The notes under the pieces: generated by a model | Seen by the model: only the letters and a program-made list of their open reading frames with translations | Told to the model about the DNA's origin: nothing | The model's database searches: none | Translations under genes and position numbers: made by a program | Shown here: one piece after another, positions 10,385-19,692 of the stretch | How the letters are laid out: every line of letters begins with the position of its first letter | How positions within the stretch are numbered: the stretch's first letter is position 1 | Assembly: GCA_016839705.1 (NCBI GenBank) | Contig: JAEOTR010000062.1 | Location: forward strand, 38,365 to 102,364 | Direction of reading: 5' to 3' | Source of the DNA: Promethearchaeota archaeon | GTDB lineage: Archaea > Asgardarchaeota > Lokiarchaeia > Sigyniarchaeales > SOKP01 | Length of the DNA stretch: 64,000 bases

Positions 10385-10398
10385 TGAGTAATCGCTCA
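10385..10398. promoter_or_regulatory. Candidate TetR operator TGAG-taatcg-CTCA
   Basis: Half-sites and spacing match those at 11791 and 11818. Confidence 0.6.
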
Positions 10399-10413
10399 CT
10401 TATTATTCATACT

Positions 10414-11028
10414 ATGCAAGATAAAAAATTTACGCGAAATAAGCAAGAAAAAATAGAGAAAATTTATGATGTCTTTTTTGATCTTGTATTGAAGAGAGGA
10501 TATGATAAAACGAGTACAAATAATGTCGCAGAAGCCGCAGGGTTAAGCATAGGGACCGTTTACAGATATTTTCCAGAAGGAAAAAAAGATATCATTAGAA
10601 AATATTTTGAAAAATCTGTTGAAACAACCATGGAAATTGAAGATTTTAAGAACCTTGACCCAAATAATATACCTTCTGCTTTCCGAGGTTTTATTTCAAA
10701 TTTACTTAGAAATAACTATGCCAGTAAAGGTTATAGCCTTGCATTTAGATCAGCTATTTTATCAGACCACAATCTTTTAGATGCTCATAATAAGAGAGTT
10801 TTTGATATATCTAAAGGTTTTGCGAAGACTCTTATGAAATCAAATGAATTCTTCAAATCTAGAGAAGAAGAAAGACTTATTAGGGGTTTTATTTTTATTT
10901 ACAATCTCTCAAATGCAATCATTTATCACCACATCTTTTTCATGAAATTTTTTGAAAAAGACGAAGATTTAATTGACTATCTTTCAAATCTAATGTTCTT
11001 TACAATTCAAACTTTGTCAAAAATGTAA
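10414..11028 (+). CDS. TetR/AcrR family transcriptional regulator (ORF track begins at TTG 10324; ATG 10414 preferred)
   Basis: YDVFFDLVLKRGYDKTSTNNVAEAAGLSIGTVYRYFPEGKKDI TetR HTH. A palindromic operator candidate overlaps the ATG at 10384, which argues for the downstream start. Confidence 0.85.
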   Translation: MQDKKFTRNKQEKIEKIYDVFFDLVLKRGYDKTSTNNVAEAAGLSIGTVYRYFPEGKKDIIRKYFEKSVETTMEIEDFKNLDPNNIPSAFRGFISNLLRNNYASKGYSLAFRSAILSDHNLLDAHNKRVFDISKGFAKTLMKSNEFFKSREEERLIRGFIFIYNLSNAIIYHHIFFMKFFEKDEDLIDYLSNLMFFTIQTLSKM

Positions 11029-11075
11029 AGTATCAATACAGATTTTGAAGAAAAATAAAAAAAAAGAATAAAACA

Positions 11076-11750
11076 CTATTTTGATTTTTGGATGTAATAA
11101 CCATGCATTACAAGCCACGCCATTATTACAAAATAAGCTAACCATTCGAGTACTATTGCTACGTACCTGAAGCCTTCGAAGATAATTTCAGAGATTTCAA
11201 AGGTTAGAAACATAACATAACTAACAACCACGATAATACCCAAAACAGGTAAATATTTTGGTATGTTCTTCATTCTCAATTCTAACCTTGACACGTTTAC
11301 TTGAATGATGACGACACTGACAAAGTAGATTAAAGATCCAAGCATGTGACCAATTCGAAATACATCATGAGGAAACACAGCCAATGCGATAGAACCGATC
11401 GCACCAAGATAAATAACCTTAGCAGTGTTTTTTAGGGTTTTATTTGATCCTCCTTCGGATTCTAGATATTTTAACAAATACAATCCAAACACCACTCGAA
11501 CTGGGGCTGAAATAATCATGCCTACTGCAAAAACTAAAGATGAATTTCTTGACGCTGCTCCTAGATCACTTATGTAGGTAGTTAGTAAACTAAAAGTAGA
11601 TTCAGAGTTACTATATAACATGGCGGCAATTGTAAGAAAAGTTACTGAGAAAATAAAACCAAAATATGCTACAAGACTCCCATTTACTTTTTCATACCAA
11701 TTACTTAATTTTTCACTATTTTTTCCTTCCCATAATTCTGTTGTTTCCAT
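11076..11750 (-). CDS. DUF998-like multi-pass membrane protein
   Basis: Six TM segments; TYISDLGAASRNSSLVFAVGMIISAPVRVVFGLYLL and FRIGHMLGSLIYF resemble DUF998. Confidence 0.6.
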   Translation of the reverse strand: METTELWEGKNSEKLSNWYEKVNGSLVAYFGFIFSVTFLTIAAMLYSNSESTFSLLTTYISDLGAASRNSSLVFAVGMIISAPVRVVFGLYLLKYLESEGGSNKTLKNTAKVIYLGAIGSIALAVFPHDVFRIGHMLGSLIYFVSVVIIQVNVSRLELRMKNIPKYLPVLGIIVVVSYVMFLTFEISEIIFEGFRYVAIVLEWLAYFVIMAWLVMHGYYIQKSK

Positions 11751-11790
11751 TTGTATTACCTCATTATTAAATTTTTAAAGTTACTATAAA

Positions 11791-11804
11791 TGAGTATTTG
11801 CTCA
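11791..11804. promoter_or_regulatory. Candidate TetR operator TGAG-tatttg-CTCA
   Basis: 41 bp upstream of the DUF998-like start; same half-sites as 10385 and 11818. Confidence 0.65.
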
Positions 11805-11817
11805 TTTATAAACTTTA

Positions 11818-11831
11818 TGAGTTATAGCTCA
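11818..11831. promoter_or_regulatory. Candidate TetR operator TGAG-ttatag-CTCA
   Basis: Second copy, 27 bp centre-to-centre from the first. Confidence 0.65.
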
Positions 11832-12051
11832 TTTATTGAAAACAATATCATTAATAATCCATTACTAGTTCTGTAAGATAAACTAACATTAAATCCTACA
11901 TTAATTAGAACCTTGTTCTTATATTTCAACATTTTTAGAGTAAAAATCTAAAAATAATCTAAGAGTCCATTGAGAGTTCCCATTCTTAAACTATATATTA
12001 AATCCTATCGATATAATAATTATAAGAAAAAACAAAAAAAGTGAAAAAAAA

Positions 12052-12273
12052 ATGACCCAAGCTTATGAAAAAGTAATGGAAATGAACTGTGTTGAAGTTG
12101 AAGAGGTTAAATATTCAGAAGTTCAAAAAGCCACAGAAAATAAGGTTGATGAACTACTTGGAGAGTTAAATACAAGATATTTTGAAGAAGCAACTTCTTT
12201 GAATGAAACCAAAGAGCGAGTTCAAGCTTCTCAAAATTATTCGAATTTTAGTTTCAATACCTATGGTTTTTAA
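12052..12273 (+). CDS. Small hypothetical protein
   Basis: 73-aa ORF from ATG with helical E/K-rich composition, in an otherwise non-coding interval. Confidence 0.5.
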   Translation: MTQAYEKVMEMNCVEVEEVKYSEVQKATENKVDELLGELNTRYFEEATSLNETKERVQASQNYSNFSFNTYGF

Positions 12274-12314
12274 TTAATTTTTTTCTCTCTTATTTTTAAG
12301 TAATTAAGTTTACC

Positions 12315-12704
12315 TTAATACAATGAATTTTCAATTATTCTATCGACTTTTTCTTTGATGTCCAATTTAGCTGCTGAAGGATCTTTTAACACAGGCTTGG
12401 TTTCAATGAAAATATTTGTACTAAGCTTCTTAATTAATGGAAAATCTGCTTCTCCCTCAATTAAAAATACAAAATAAATCGATTTTGTATCACCAAAAAG
12501 TTCCTTAGTTATAATCGTTATTTCATAATTTTCACCGTATGAGATGGTTGCAATCTCCTCCTTAAATATTTGCTTACCTATCACTCCTATAGCAGAAATT
12601 AATCCACTAAAAATTGCGGGATTTATTTCACCCAAACTCTTATCTATTTGTTTAGAATAAAAAGGATACCCTTCAGAATCACAGACTAAGATTGATTTGA
12701 TCAT
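12315..12704 (-). CDS. Longin/Roadblock-like small sensor protein
   Basis: MIKSILVCDSEGYPFYSKQI...FSGLISAIGVIGKQIFKEEIATISYGENYEITIITKELFGDTKSIYFVFLIEG; alternating strand/helix pattern. Confidence 0.5.
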   Translation of the reverse strand: MIKSILVCDSEGYPFYSKQIDKSLGEINPAIFSGLISAIGVIGKQIFKEEIATISYGENYEITIITKELFGDTKSIYFVFLIEGEADFPLIKKLSTNIFIETKPVLKDPSAAKLDIKEKVDRIIENSLY

Positions 12705-12900
12705 ATAGAATTGAGACTCTAAATTTTTTTCTTTAACTTATTCAATTATATTAATAAAAATAAAAGAGTTCATCTTTTTAATTCTGGGTTTATCACCATT
12801 TATGATCTGCTTTTGAAAGAGTTATGAGTAAACTCCAAAATTTTAAATAATTGGAGTTTCTTGTTAGAACTTAAATGATTTTTTAACCAGTTGAGTTTTT

Positions 12901-13290
12901 ATGGGAAAAGAAAAAGAAAAAGATAAGGATAAAAAAGATAAGGACAAAAAAGATAAAGACAAAGATAAAGAAAAAGATAAGGAAAAGGAAAAAGAGAAGA
13001 AAGATAAAGATAAAGACAAAGAAAAGAAAGATAAGGATAAAGATAAAGACAAGAAAGATAAATATAAATATCCGGTTGATCAAGAGTGGAAGTTAGAGGT
13101 AAGTAAAAATCTTGATGCTATAACTCATGCTTACGAAAAAATTACAAACAAGTTTAGGGATGTTGATAATTATATACTAAAAGATGCTAAAACAAAAGAA
13201 GAATTCATAGAGAAAGTTAAAAAACAAGTTGAAGAGTTGCCTGAAGCATCTCAACAGATATTTCTTTCATTTTTACAGTCTATTGAATAG
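12901..13290 (+). CDS. Protein with KDKDKEK low-complexity N-terminus and short helical C-terminal domain
   Basis: MGKEKEKDKDKKDKDKK...YKYPVDQEWKLEVSKNLDAITHAYEKITNKFRDVDNYILKDAKTKEEFIEKVKKQVEELPEASQQIFLSFLQSIE; the ordinary C-terminal domain supports this strand. Confidence 0.65.
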   Translation: MGKEKEKDKDKKDKDKKDKDKDKEKDKEKEKEKKDKDKDKEKKDKDKDKDKKDKYKYPVDQEWKLEVSKNLDAITHAYEKITNKFRDVDNYILKDAKTKEEFIEKVKKQVEELPEASQQIFLSFLQSIE

Positions 13291-13380
13291 CAGATTAATA
13301 CTTTTTCTTTTTTTATTTATGTTCGAATCATCGAAATGGGAGATTGTTTCAAAACAATAAAAATAAACTATGGTTATTGG

Positions 13381-14610
13381 TTAAAAATAATTATCTTCTT
13401 CAGATTCATTTTTTTCTAGTTCTTTTTCATCTTCTTCCTTTTTCCTCTCTGATATTAGTCTAGTCTCATAAGTTGGCTTTGGTTCAGGTTCTGGAGTAGG
13501 TTCTGGAGTAGGTTCTGGAGTAGGTTCTGGAGTAGGTTCATAGACTGGTTGTGGTTCTGGTTCCGATTCAGGAATAGGCTCATAGATTGGTTGTGGTTCT
13601 GGTTCCAGTTTTGGTTCAGGAATAGGTTCATAGACTGGTTGTGGTTTTGGTTCCGATTCAGGAATAGGCTCATAGACTGGTTGTGATTCTGGTTCTGGTT
13701 CAGGAATAGGTTCATAGACTGGTTGTGGTTCTGGTTCCGGTTCTGGAGTAGGCTCATAGACTGGTTGTGGTTCTGGTTCTGGTTCTGGAGTAGGCTCATA
13801 GACTGGTTGTGGTTCTGGTTCCGGTTCTGGTTCAGGAATAGGTTCATAAAATGGTTGTGGTTCTGGTTCTGGTTCTGGAGTAGGCTCATAGACTGGTTGT
13901 GGTTCTGGTTCCGGTTCTGGTTCAGGAATAGGTTCATAGACTGGTTGTGGTTCTGGTTCCAGTTTTGGTTCAGGAATAGGTTCATAGACTGGTTGTGGTT
14001 TTGGTTCCGATTCAGGAATAGGCTCATAGACTGGTTGTGGTTCTGGTTCCGGTTCTGGTTCAGGAATAGGTTCATAAAATGGTTGTGGTTCTGGTTCTGG
14101 TTCTGGTTCAGGAATAGGTTCATAGACTGGTTGTGGTTCTGGTTCCGGTTCAGGAGTGGGTTCAAACTCTTTTATTGCTTTTGATTTTTTTTTTATCGGT
14201 TTTTTATCTATGGCACTAACCTGTAGTATTGTAAAAGGATTATTTTCAGGATTTAACATCTCAGGGCCTAAAAATATCATTTTAGGTTTAACTTTCTTTT
14301 TATTAATTCTTAATTCTAGTGTAAAATTACCCGGAGTTAGGAAATCTAAACCATCAACCTGATTTTTTAACGTAGTTTTCCATTCAATTACGTTATTTTC
14401 TATTTCGTTAATATTATCTCCAGTTTCAAGGTTAAGTTTTCTCGTGATTTTTAATTTATTTTGGCAACTTATTTTACCTTGGGCTGTATACTCTTTACTT
14501 CCTGCAGTAGTCCATCTTAAGTGAAAGCCATCTAATTGTTTCCATAAGGCATAGCCTAAGAATTGTCCGGAATCGACTTTCAAACGTCCCTTAATATTTT
14601 TTACATTCAT
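13381..14610 (-). CDS. Hypothetical protein with N-terminal globular domain and long Pro/Glu ([13 protein letters not shown]) repeat tract
   Basis: ATG at 14610; about 130-aa N-terminal domain followed by tandem Pro-rich repeats and an acidic/basic tail. Confidence 0.75.
   Translation of the reverse strand: MNVKNIKGRLKVDSGQFLGYALWKQLDGFHLRWTTAGSKEYTAQGKISCQNKLKITRKLNLETGDNINEIENNVIEWKTTLKNQVDGLDFLTPGNFTLELRINKKKVKPKMIFLGPEMLNPENNPFTILQVSAIDKKPIKKKSKAIKEFEPTPEPEPEPQPVYEPIPEPEPEPEPQPFYEPIPEPEPEPEPQPVYEPIPESEPKPQPVYEPIPEPKLEPEPQPVYEPIPEPEPEPEPQPVYEPTPEPEPEPQPFYEPIPEPEPEPEPQPVYEPTPEPEPEPQPVYEPTPEPEPEPQPVYEPIPEPEPESQPVYEPIPESEPKPQPVYEPIPEPKLEPEPQPIYEPIPESEPEPQPVYEPTPEPTPEPTPEPTPEPEPKPTYETRLISERKKEEDEKELEKNESEEDNYF
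13475..14162 (-). repeat. Coding tandem repeat, about 14 units of consensus (P)EPEPQP[VF]YEP[IT]PE[PS]
   Basis: About 14 YEP-centred units of mostly 14-16 aa; [23 protein letters not shown] occurs twice, so there is a higher-order duplication. Confidence 0.9.
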
Positions 14611-14790
14611 AATTTATCTATAAATATTTTTATATTTGTGTCTATAAATTACGAAACAATATGTTGATATATATGTTTATATCCTTCTGAAACCTAAGAT
14701 TGAACTCTAAAAGAGTATGAATCAATAAGGCATAGATAATAACGGAAAGATAATCGAAGATATCTTTTTTGTTATTTTAATTTAAAAAAC

Positions 14791-15600
14791 TTATTTCCTT
14801 TGAGACTTTAAATCTTGAGGTGTAATTTCTGGATGGTGATACCTTTGTGTATTTTTAGTTTCAGTACCAAATTGAATGGATTTCTCAGGGCAATAATTAA
14901 TACAAGCTAAACAAAGTTGACATCTATGCTGCCATTGAGGTTCCCCTTCAACTAAGATTATATTATTAACAGGGCAAACTTCCTCACATATTCCGCAACT
15001 AGTACAATTATCATCAATATAAAATGATTCATCTCTTAAATTAACCTTTTCTCTAAAATTGGCATTAAATTTTTCAGTCTGGTATTTTCCCTCATAAAGT
15101 AAAAATTCTCTTTTCAGAATGTCTGGATCAAGGTTACTTTCTTCATTCTTGATCATTTCAGAAATAACTTCGACTTGCTGAGATGCTTTTTCAAAAAGCA
15201 AATTTTGACGGTCTTCTGGAGTAGTTTTATATGCGATGATGTAGTTAGTTGGCATGACGATTATGTATCCTAAATGAAGCTTTTTAGATTTTGTATTTAA
15301 AATTCTTTCTAACTGCTGAAAGGGGAACTCTGTGGTACCTCCCGCACTCGCTATAACCGTAAAAAAATAGCGGGGTTTACTAAGATCAATTTTAATTACA
15401 AAATCATAGACAATTTTAGGTAACCCTGAATAATAAAGGGGAAAAATAAAGCCAACTTTTTCACTTGTCACCGACAACGTCTCTTCTTTCCATATTTTAG
15501 CAATGGGTGTGAGTTCACAGTCTTCTAACATATCACAAATATCCCTTGCGATTTTTAATGAATTACCTGTTCCTGTAAAATAATAGATTGTAGTTTTCAT
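14791..15600 (-). CDS. EFR1-type flavodoxin-ferredoxin fusion
   Basis: MKTTIYYFTGTGNSLKIARDI flavodoxin N-terminus; two 4Fe-4S motifs CTSCGICEEVCPVNN and CQLCLACINYCPEKS. Confidence 0.85.
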   Translation of the reverse strand: MKTTIYYFTGTGNSLKIARDICDMLEDCELTPIAKIWKEETLSVTSEKVGFIFPLYYSGLPKIVYDFVIKIDLSKPRYFFTVIASAGGTTEFPFQQLERILNTKSKKLHLGYIIVMPTNYIIAYKTTPEDRQNLLFEKASQQVEVISEMIKNEESNLDPDILKREFLLYEGKYQTEKFNANFREKVNLRDESFYIDDNCTSCGICEEVCPVNNIILVEGEPQWQHRCQLCLACINYCPEKSIQFGTETKNTQRYHHPEITPQDLKSQRK

Positions 15601-15657
15601 AAAAAACCTACCTTAATAGATCGTAATAATTTACAAGTACTTTTTAATCAGTTCCTA

Positions 15658-15810
15658 TCACACAGGCGTTAGATTAAAAATCCATTTCACTTTACATTGA
15701 CGGGAACAGAAAAATCGTTTTTCTGGTTTTTGAGCTATGTTGATATGATGATGCTCTTTGTTCCATTTATTACTCACGATGTCTTTTCCGCAGTTTTCGC
15801 ATACAGGCAT
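15658..15810 (-). CDS. 50-aa putative zinc-finger (TRASH-like) micro-protein
   Basis: Manual translation: MPVCENCGKDIVSNKWNKEHHHINIAQKPEKRFFCSRQCKVKWIFNLTPV*; CxxC ... CxxxC. Below ORF-track length cutoff. Confidence 0.65.
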   Translation of the reverse strand: MPVCENCGKDIVSNKWNKEHHHINIAQKPEKRFFCSRQCKVKWIFNLTPV

Positions 15811-15965
15811 TATTTAAATTTTCTTCTTGTCTTACTTATATAAAATAGTCTAATTTTTATAATGCCTTATTGGTAAATATGGTTTTCGGATTTTAATCTA
15901 AATTTTTATAGTTTATACAAAATTACAAAAAGTAATTAAAGTGTATCAGATCAAAAGTTAATCTT

Positions 15966-17705
15966 ATGACGATTTTATTAAATCCTAAAGAGCATAACCG
16001 CTATTACCCCGATGAAAATTCGAGACATATAATGCTAAAAACCATTGAATTCTTCGAAAAGAAAGGTAAAGCTAAAATAAAAGAGGATGATAGGAAAAGA
16101 GTGTGGTATTCCGATTTCATCGAGTTTCAGAAACAACACGAGATTTTTGCCCAACTTTTAACTCCCGAACCTTTTGGAAAAAATGAAAATTATCGCTGGG
16201 ATACCTGGCGGATATGCGAATTTAATGAAATTCTTGGTTTTTATGGTCTAGGTTATTGGTATACCTGGCAGGTTTCAATTTTAGGTCTTGGACCAATATG
16301 GATGAGCAAAAATGAAGAGATTAAGAAAAAAGCTGCCCGTTTACTTAGAGAAGGCGCTATCTTTGCATTTGGTCTTTCAGAAAAAGCTCATGGAGCAGAT
16401 ATCTATGCAACGGAGATGTCACTTACACTACAAGAAGATGAAACATATAGGGCTAATGGAGAGAAATATTACATTGGTAATGGTAATGAGGCAGAAATGG
16501 TTTCAAATTTTGGTAAACTTGCAGATATAGATGGAAACATCCCTCATTATGACATGAAAAACAAGGATCAGTATGTGTTTTTTGTAGCTAATTATAAACA
16601 CAAAAATTATGAATTGATAAAAAATGTAGTTGATAGTCAAAACTTCGTTGCTCATTTTGCGCTCCATGATTATCCTATTACAGAAGAAGAAATCCTTTCG
16701 AAAGGTGAAAATGCTTGGAATGCGGCGTTGAATACTGTAAATGTCGGTAAGTATAATCTAGGATGGGCTTCAATTGGGATTTGTACTCATGCATTCTATG
16801 AATCTATTCATCATGCTGCGCATCGTAGATTATATAATATGTACGTTACTGATTTTCAACATGTGAAACAGAGCTTTGTAGATGCGTATACACGTTTGAT
16901 AGCAATGAAGTTATTCGGATTAAGAACTGCTGATTACATGCGGGTTGCTTCTAAAAAAGACCGGCGATACTTGCTTTATGCTCCTGTAATGAAAATGAAA
17001 ACTACAACCCAAGGTGAAGAAGTTATTAATCTCTTATGGGATGTCATCGCAGCAAAAGGTTTCGAAAAAAACATGTACTTTGAAAGCGCAGCAAGAGATA
17101 TTCGTGCTTTACCAAAGCTCGAGGGAACTGTTCACGTTAATATCGCCTTAATTTTAAAATTCATGATAAACTTCTTTATGAATCATAAAAACTATGAGGA
17201 AGTCCCCCGACAAGATCAAGCAGGAAATGATGCATTTCTATTCAATCAAGGTCCAACTAGTGGGTTGGGACGCGTTCGTCTTCATGATTGGAAACCTGCA
17301 TTTGAAAAGTACGACTTACCCAATGTTAAAATTTTCGTGGAACAAATAAAATTATTTAACCAACTTGGCACTAGAGCAATGCCCAGTATTGAACAACAAA
17401 ATGACATGGATTTCATGCTTTCTGGGATTGGTCAAATTTTTGCTCTAATAGTTTATGCTCATCTTATTATTGAAAATGCCCCCATCTATAATATTGATGA
17501 TGATACTTTAGATCAAATTTTCGATTTTCTTGTACGAGATTTCTCAACATTTGCTTTAAATCTCTATAACAAATCGAGTATCACAGCTCCTCAGATGGAA
17601 TATTGCATTCAAATGATTAAGAAACCTAATGTTGATGAGGAAAGATTCTTGAAAGTCTGGAACCTCGTACATTCCTTAAAAGATGCTTATCAAATGAATC
17701 CTTAG
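15966..17705 (+). CDS. Acyl-CoA dehydrogenase family protein (long form)
   Basis: FAFGLSEKAHGADIYATEM, YRANGEKYYIGNGNEAEMVSNFG, C-terminal helical domain DVIAAKGFEKNMYFESAARDIRALPKLEGTVHVN. Confidence 0.8.
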   Translation: MTILLNPKEHNRYYPDENSRHIMLKTIEFFEKKGKAKIKEDDRKRVWYSDFIEFQKQHEIFAQLLTPEPFGKNENYRWDTWRICEFNEILGFYGLGYWYTWQVSILGLGPIWMSKNEEIKKKAARLLREGAIFAFGLSEKAHGADIYATEMSLTLQEDETYRANGEKYYIGNGNEAEMVSNFGKLADIDGNIPHYDMKNKDQYVFFVANYKHKNYELIKNVVDSQNFVAHFALHDYPITEEEILSKGENAWNAALNTVNVGKYNLGWASIGICTHAFYESIHHAAHRRLYNMYVTDFQHVKQSFVDAYTRLIAMKLFGLRTADYMRVASKKDRRYLLYAPVMKMKTTTQGEEVINLLWDVIAAKGFEKNMYFESAARDIRALPKLEGTVHVNIALILKFMINFFMNHKNYEEVPRQDQAGNDAFLFNQGPTSGLGRVRLHDWKPAFEKYDLPNVKIFVEQIKLFNQLGTRAMPSIEQQNDMDFMLSGIGQIFALIVYAHLIIENAPIYNIDDDTLDQIFDFLVRDFSTFALNLYNKSSITAPQMEYCIQMIKKPNVDEERFLKVWNLVHSLKDAYQMNP

Positions 17706-17827
17706 TAATATTGTTAAAGAAAATAATAACTAAAAATAGATAAAAAATAAGAGGAAAAGTAAAAATTTTGTCAGTTGGATTTAGAGATACTTAATCACAA
17801 ATTGATTTTTACACGCCAATCATTAAG

Positions 17828-17977
17828 CTAATTTTCTTCCTCCTCATCCCACATATCATAATCTTCGGTTTCATCCCATTCATCGTCTTCATCATACGGA
17901 ATATCTTCGTTTGCGTAATCATCCCATTCATCATCAAACTGATTTCTCCTATTTCCATCATAATTGTATCGGTTCAT
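17828..17977 (-). CDS. 49-aa highly acidic Trp/Tyr-rich micro-protein
   Basis: Manual translation: MNRYNYDGNRRNQFDDEWDDYANEDIPYDEDDEWDETEDYDMWDEEEEN*; GGAGG-like motif just upstream of ATG 17977. Confidence 0.6.
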   Translation of the reverse strand: MNRYNYDGNRRNQFDDEWDDYANEDIPYDEDDEWDETEDYDMWDEEEEN

Positions 17978-18302
17978 TTTTACTTCCTCCATATTATCTT
18001 TTATTAAATATAATTGTATTTATGGTATATTATCAATTATATCATATACTTATACTAGTATTTAAACCTTACTAATGAAAGTTGATATCACTAATGTTAT
18101 TCTCTTCTATACCATATCTCGTTAGTATATGAGTAATGGTTTGATATCATTTAGATCAGAACCACTTGGATGAAACTCTCTAATGGAATTATAGAAATTA
18201 GTAACTAAAACAAAAATATCTCTCAATAAAAATCTCAAAATATTATTAAACACTCTTGAATTTAATACCTGAGACTTTATTAAAAAAATTACAATTTTTA
18301 AA

Positions 18303-18821
18303 TTAATTAGTAAGTTTTTGGATGAATAATGAACTATCGGAAATATAGTTAGCTGACGAAGTCCCATAAACTGCTACGGTAACGTTATGCACTCCCGCTA
18401 ATAAATCATACCTTACATCTTGTAATGGTATCATGAAATTTACTGTTCCAACTCCGTTGAAAGTTCCTATTTCAGCATGCTGATCTGTATCAATTACTCC
18501 ATCTACGCGGAAATAAACCCAAATTCTAGACCAAGCTAAAGTAATCCCTTCAGTGTGAGCCCAAGCCATAAAGCTAAAATACACAGATTCATTTACTCCC
18601 AGTTCGAATTCAATAGTCAAACCAGAAAATGTTAAGTATGTGTTGGGGGGATTACATACAAAAGCAGTGTCATTTTCTTTATACCATGTAGTTTGCACAC
18701 CAAAATTTAATAGTTGGGTTTCTAAATTCGATACAGTTAACCAAGCAAAACCTCCTAACCCTATACCCCCTGCTCCTAAAATTAATCCAATTAAACCTAA
18801 TATAGCTCCACCTTTACCCAA
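18303..18821 (-). CDS. Membrane-anchored extracellular beta-sandwich-like protein
   Basis: N-terminal Gly-rich TM anchor (GGAILGLIGLILGAGGIGLGGFAWL) followed by beta-rich ectodomain. Confidence 0.6.
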   Translation of the reverse strand: MGKGGAILGLIGLILGAGGIGLGGFAWLTVSNLETQLLNFGVQTTWYKENDTAFVCNPPNTYLTFSGLTIEFELGVNESVYFSFMAWAHTEGITLAWSRIWVYFRVDGVIDTDQHAEIGTFNGVGTVNFMIPLQDVRYDLLAGVHNVTVAVYGTSSANYISDSSLFIQKLTN

Positions 18822-18945
18822 AATTATCTACCTCCATTAGAAATTAGATTATATGAAATTTTTTTTTGTAAAAATGTAAAAAAGATGTTAAGTTCTTTTA
18901 TCTGCTCTGCTTTAAAAATACATCTCTTCGGGCTAAAAAGGAGAG

Positions 18946-19557
18946 TTAAAACCTTGATTCATTCTTGATGACTTCTTCGAAAACTTCATAGGGTTGAGCA
19001 CCGATCACGAATTGGTTACCAATTAAAAAAGTCGGTACGCCATTAATCCCGCGCCTTCCTAATTCAAACATATTTTTCTTCAACCGATTGACGGGTTCAT
19101 CACTTTCTATATAAGTCATTATCTCTTCCTTATTCAATCCAACGGATTCTGCAAGTTCTATCAGTAGAGAAAGATCTCCAATATCTTTCCCTTCTAACCA
19201 ATAAGATTCAAATACTAATTTGTGAAACTTATCATATAACCCTTTAGTTCGTGCGAATTCAGAGATGAATAATGCTAATTGCGAATTCGGCAACGTTTTG
19301 GTAAACTTTAAGGTAAGACCCTCCTCATCTGCTAACCTTTTTACATTTGCCATAACCATCTCTAAGTAGTCAGGCGGAAATGATAAACCTTCCATCTTAA
19401 ATCCTTGCTTGGGGGTGTTAGGATGAATTTCGAATGGTTCCCACTCTACATCAAGATTATATTCTTCTTTAAGCCTTTCTATTCGGTAGAAACCGATATA
19501 ACAAAAAGGACAGATATAATCGGAGTAAACAATTACTTTCAATTTTTTTTGACTCAT
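18946..19557 (-). CDS. DsbA family / FrnE-like thioredoxin-fold oxidoreductase
   Basis: VIVYSDYICPFCYIGFYRIERLKEEY, GINGVPTFLIGNQFVIGAQPYEVF. Confidence 0.85.
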   Translation of the reverse strand: MSQKKLKVIVYSDYICPFCYIGFYRIERLKEEYNLDVEWEPFEIHPNTPKQGFKMEGLSFPPDYLEMVMANVKRLADEEGLTLKFTKTLPNSQLALFISEFARTKGLYDKFHKLVFESYWLEGKDIGDLSLLIELAESVGLNKEEIMTYIESDEPVNRLKKNMFELGRRGINGVPTFLIGNQFVIGAQPYEVFEEVIKNESRF

Positions 19558-19692
19558 AATTCACTGTTAAGAAGGGAAAACACGTTTTTATACTTTATTG
19601 AATTGAAAAATAGTAAAAACATTGATAAAAAATATTATTCAAAAAGAAGATGTAAATAATTTAGGATTAAAATGAATTTTTTATCCCATTTT

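Noticed and set aside
12864-13083. Minus-strand ORFs rich in SLSLSF / FIFIFL opposite the KDKDKEK gene
   Set aside because: Antisense shadows of the lysine-rich low-complexity codons; the plus frame continues into an ordinary helical domain.
13455-14184. ORFs translating as [15 protein letters not shown] (minus, shifted frame) and [16 protein letters not shown] (plus)
   Set aside because: Alternative frames of the [13 protein letters not shown] repeat; the repeat unit lacks stops in several frames. The 409-aa minus frame has a non-repeat N-terminal domain.
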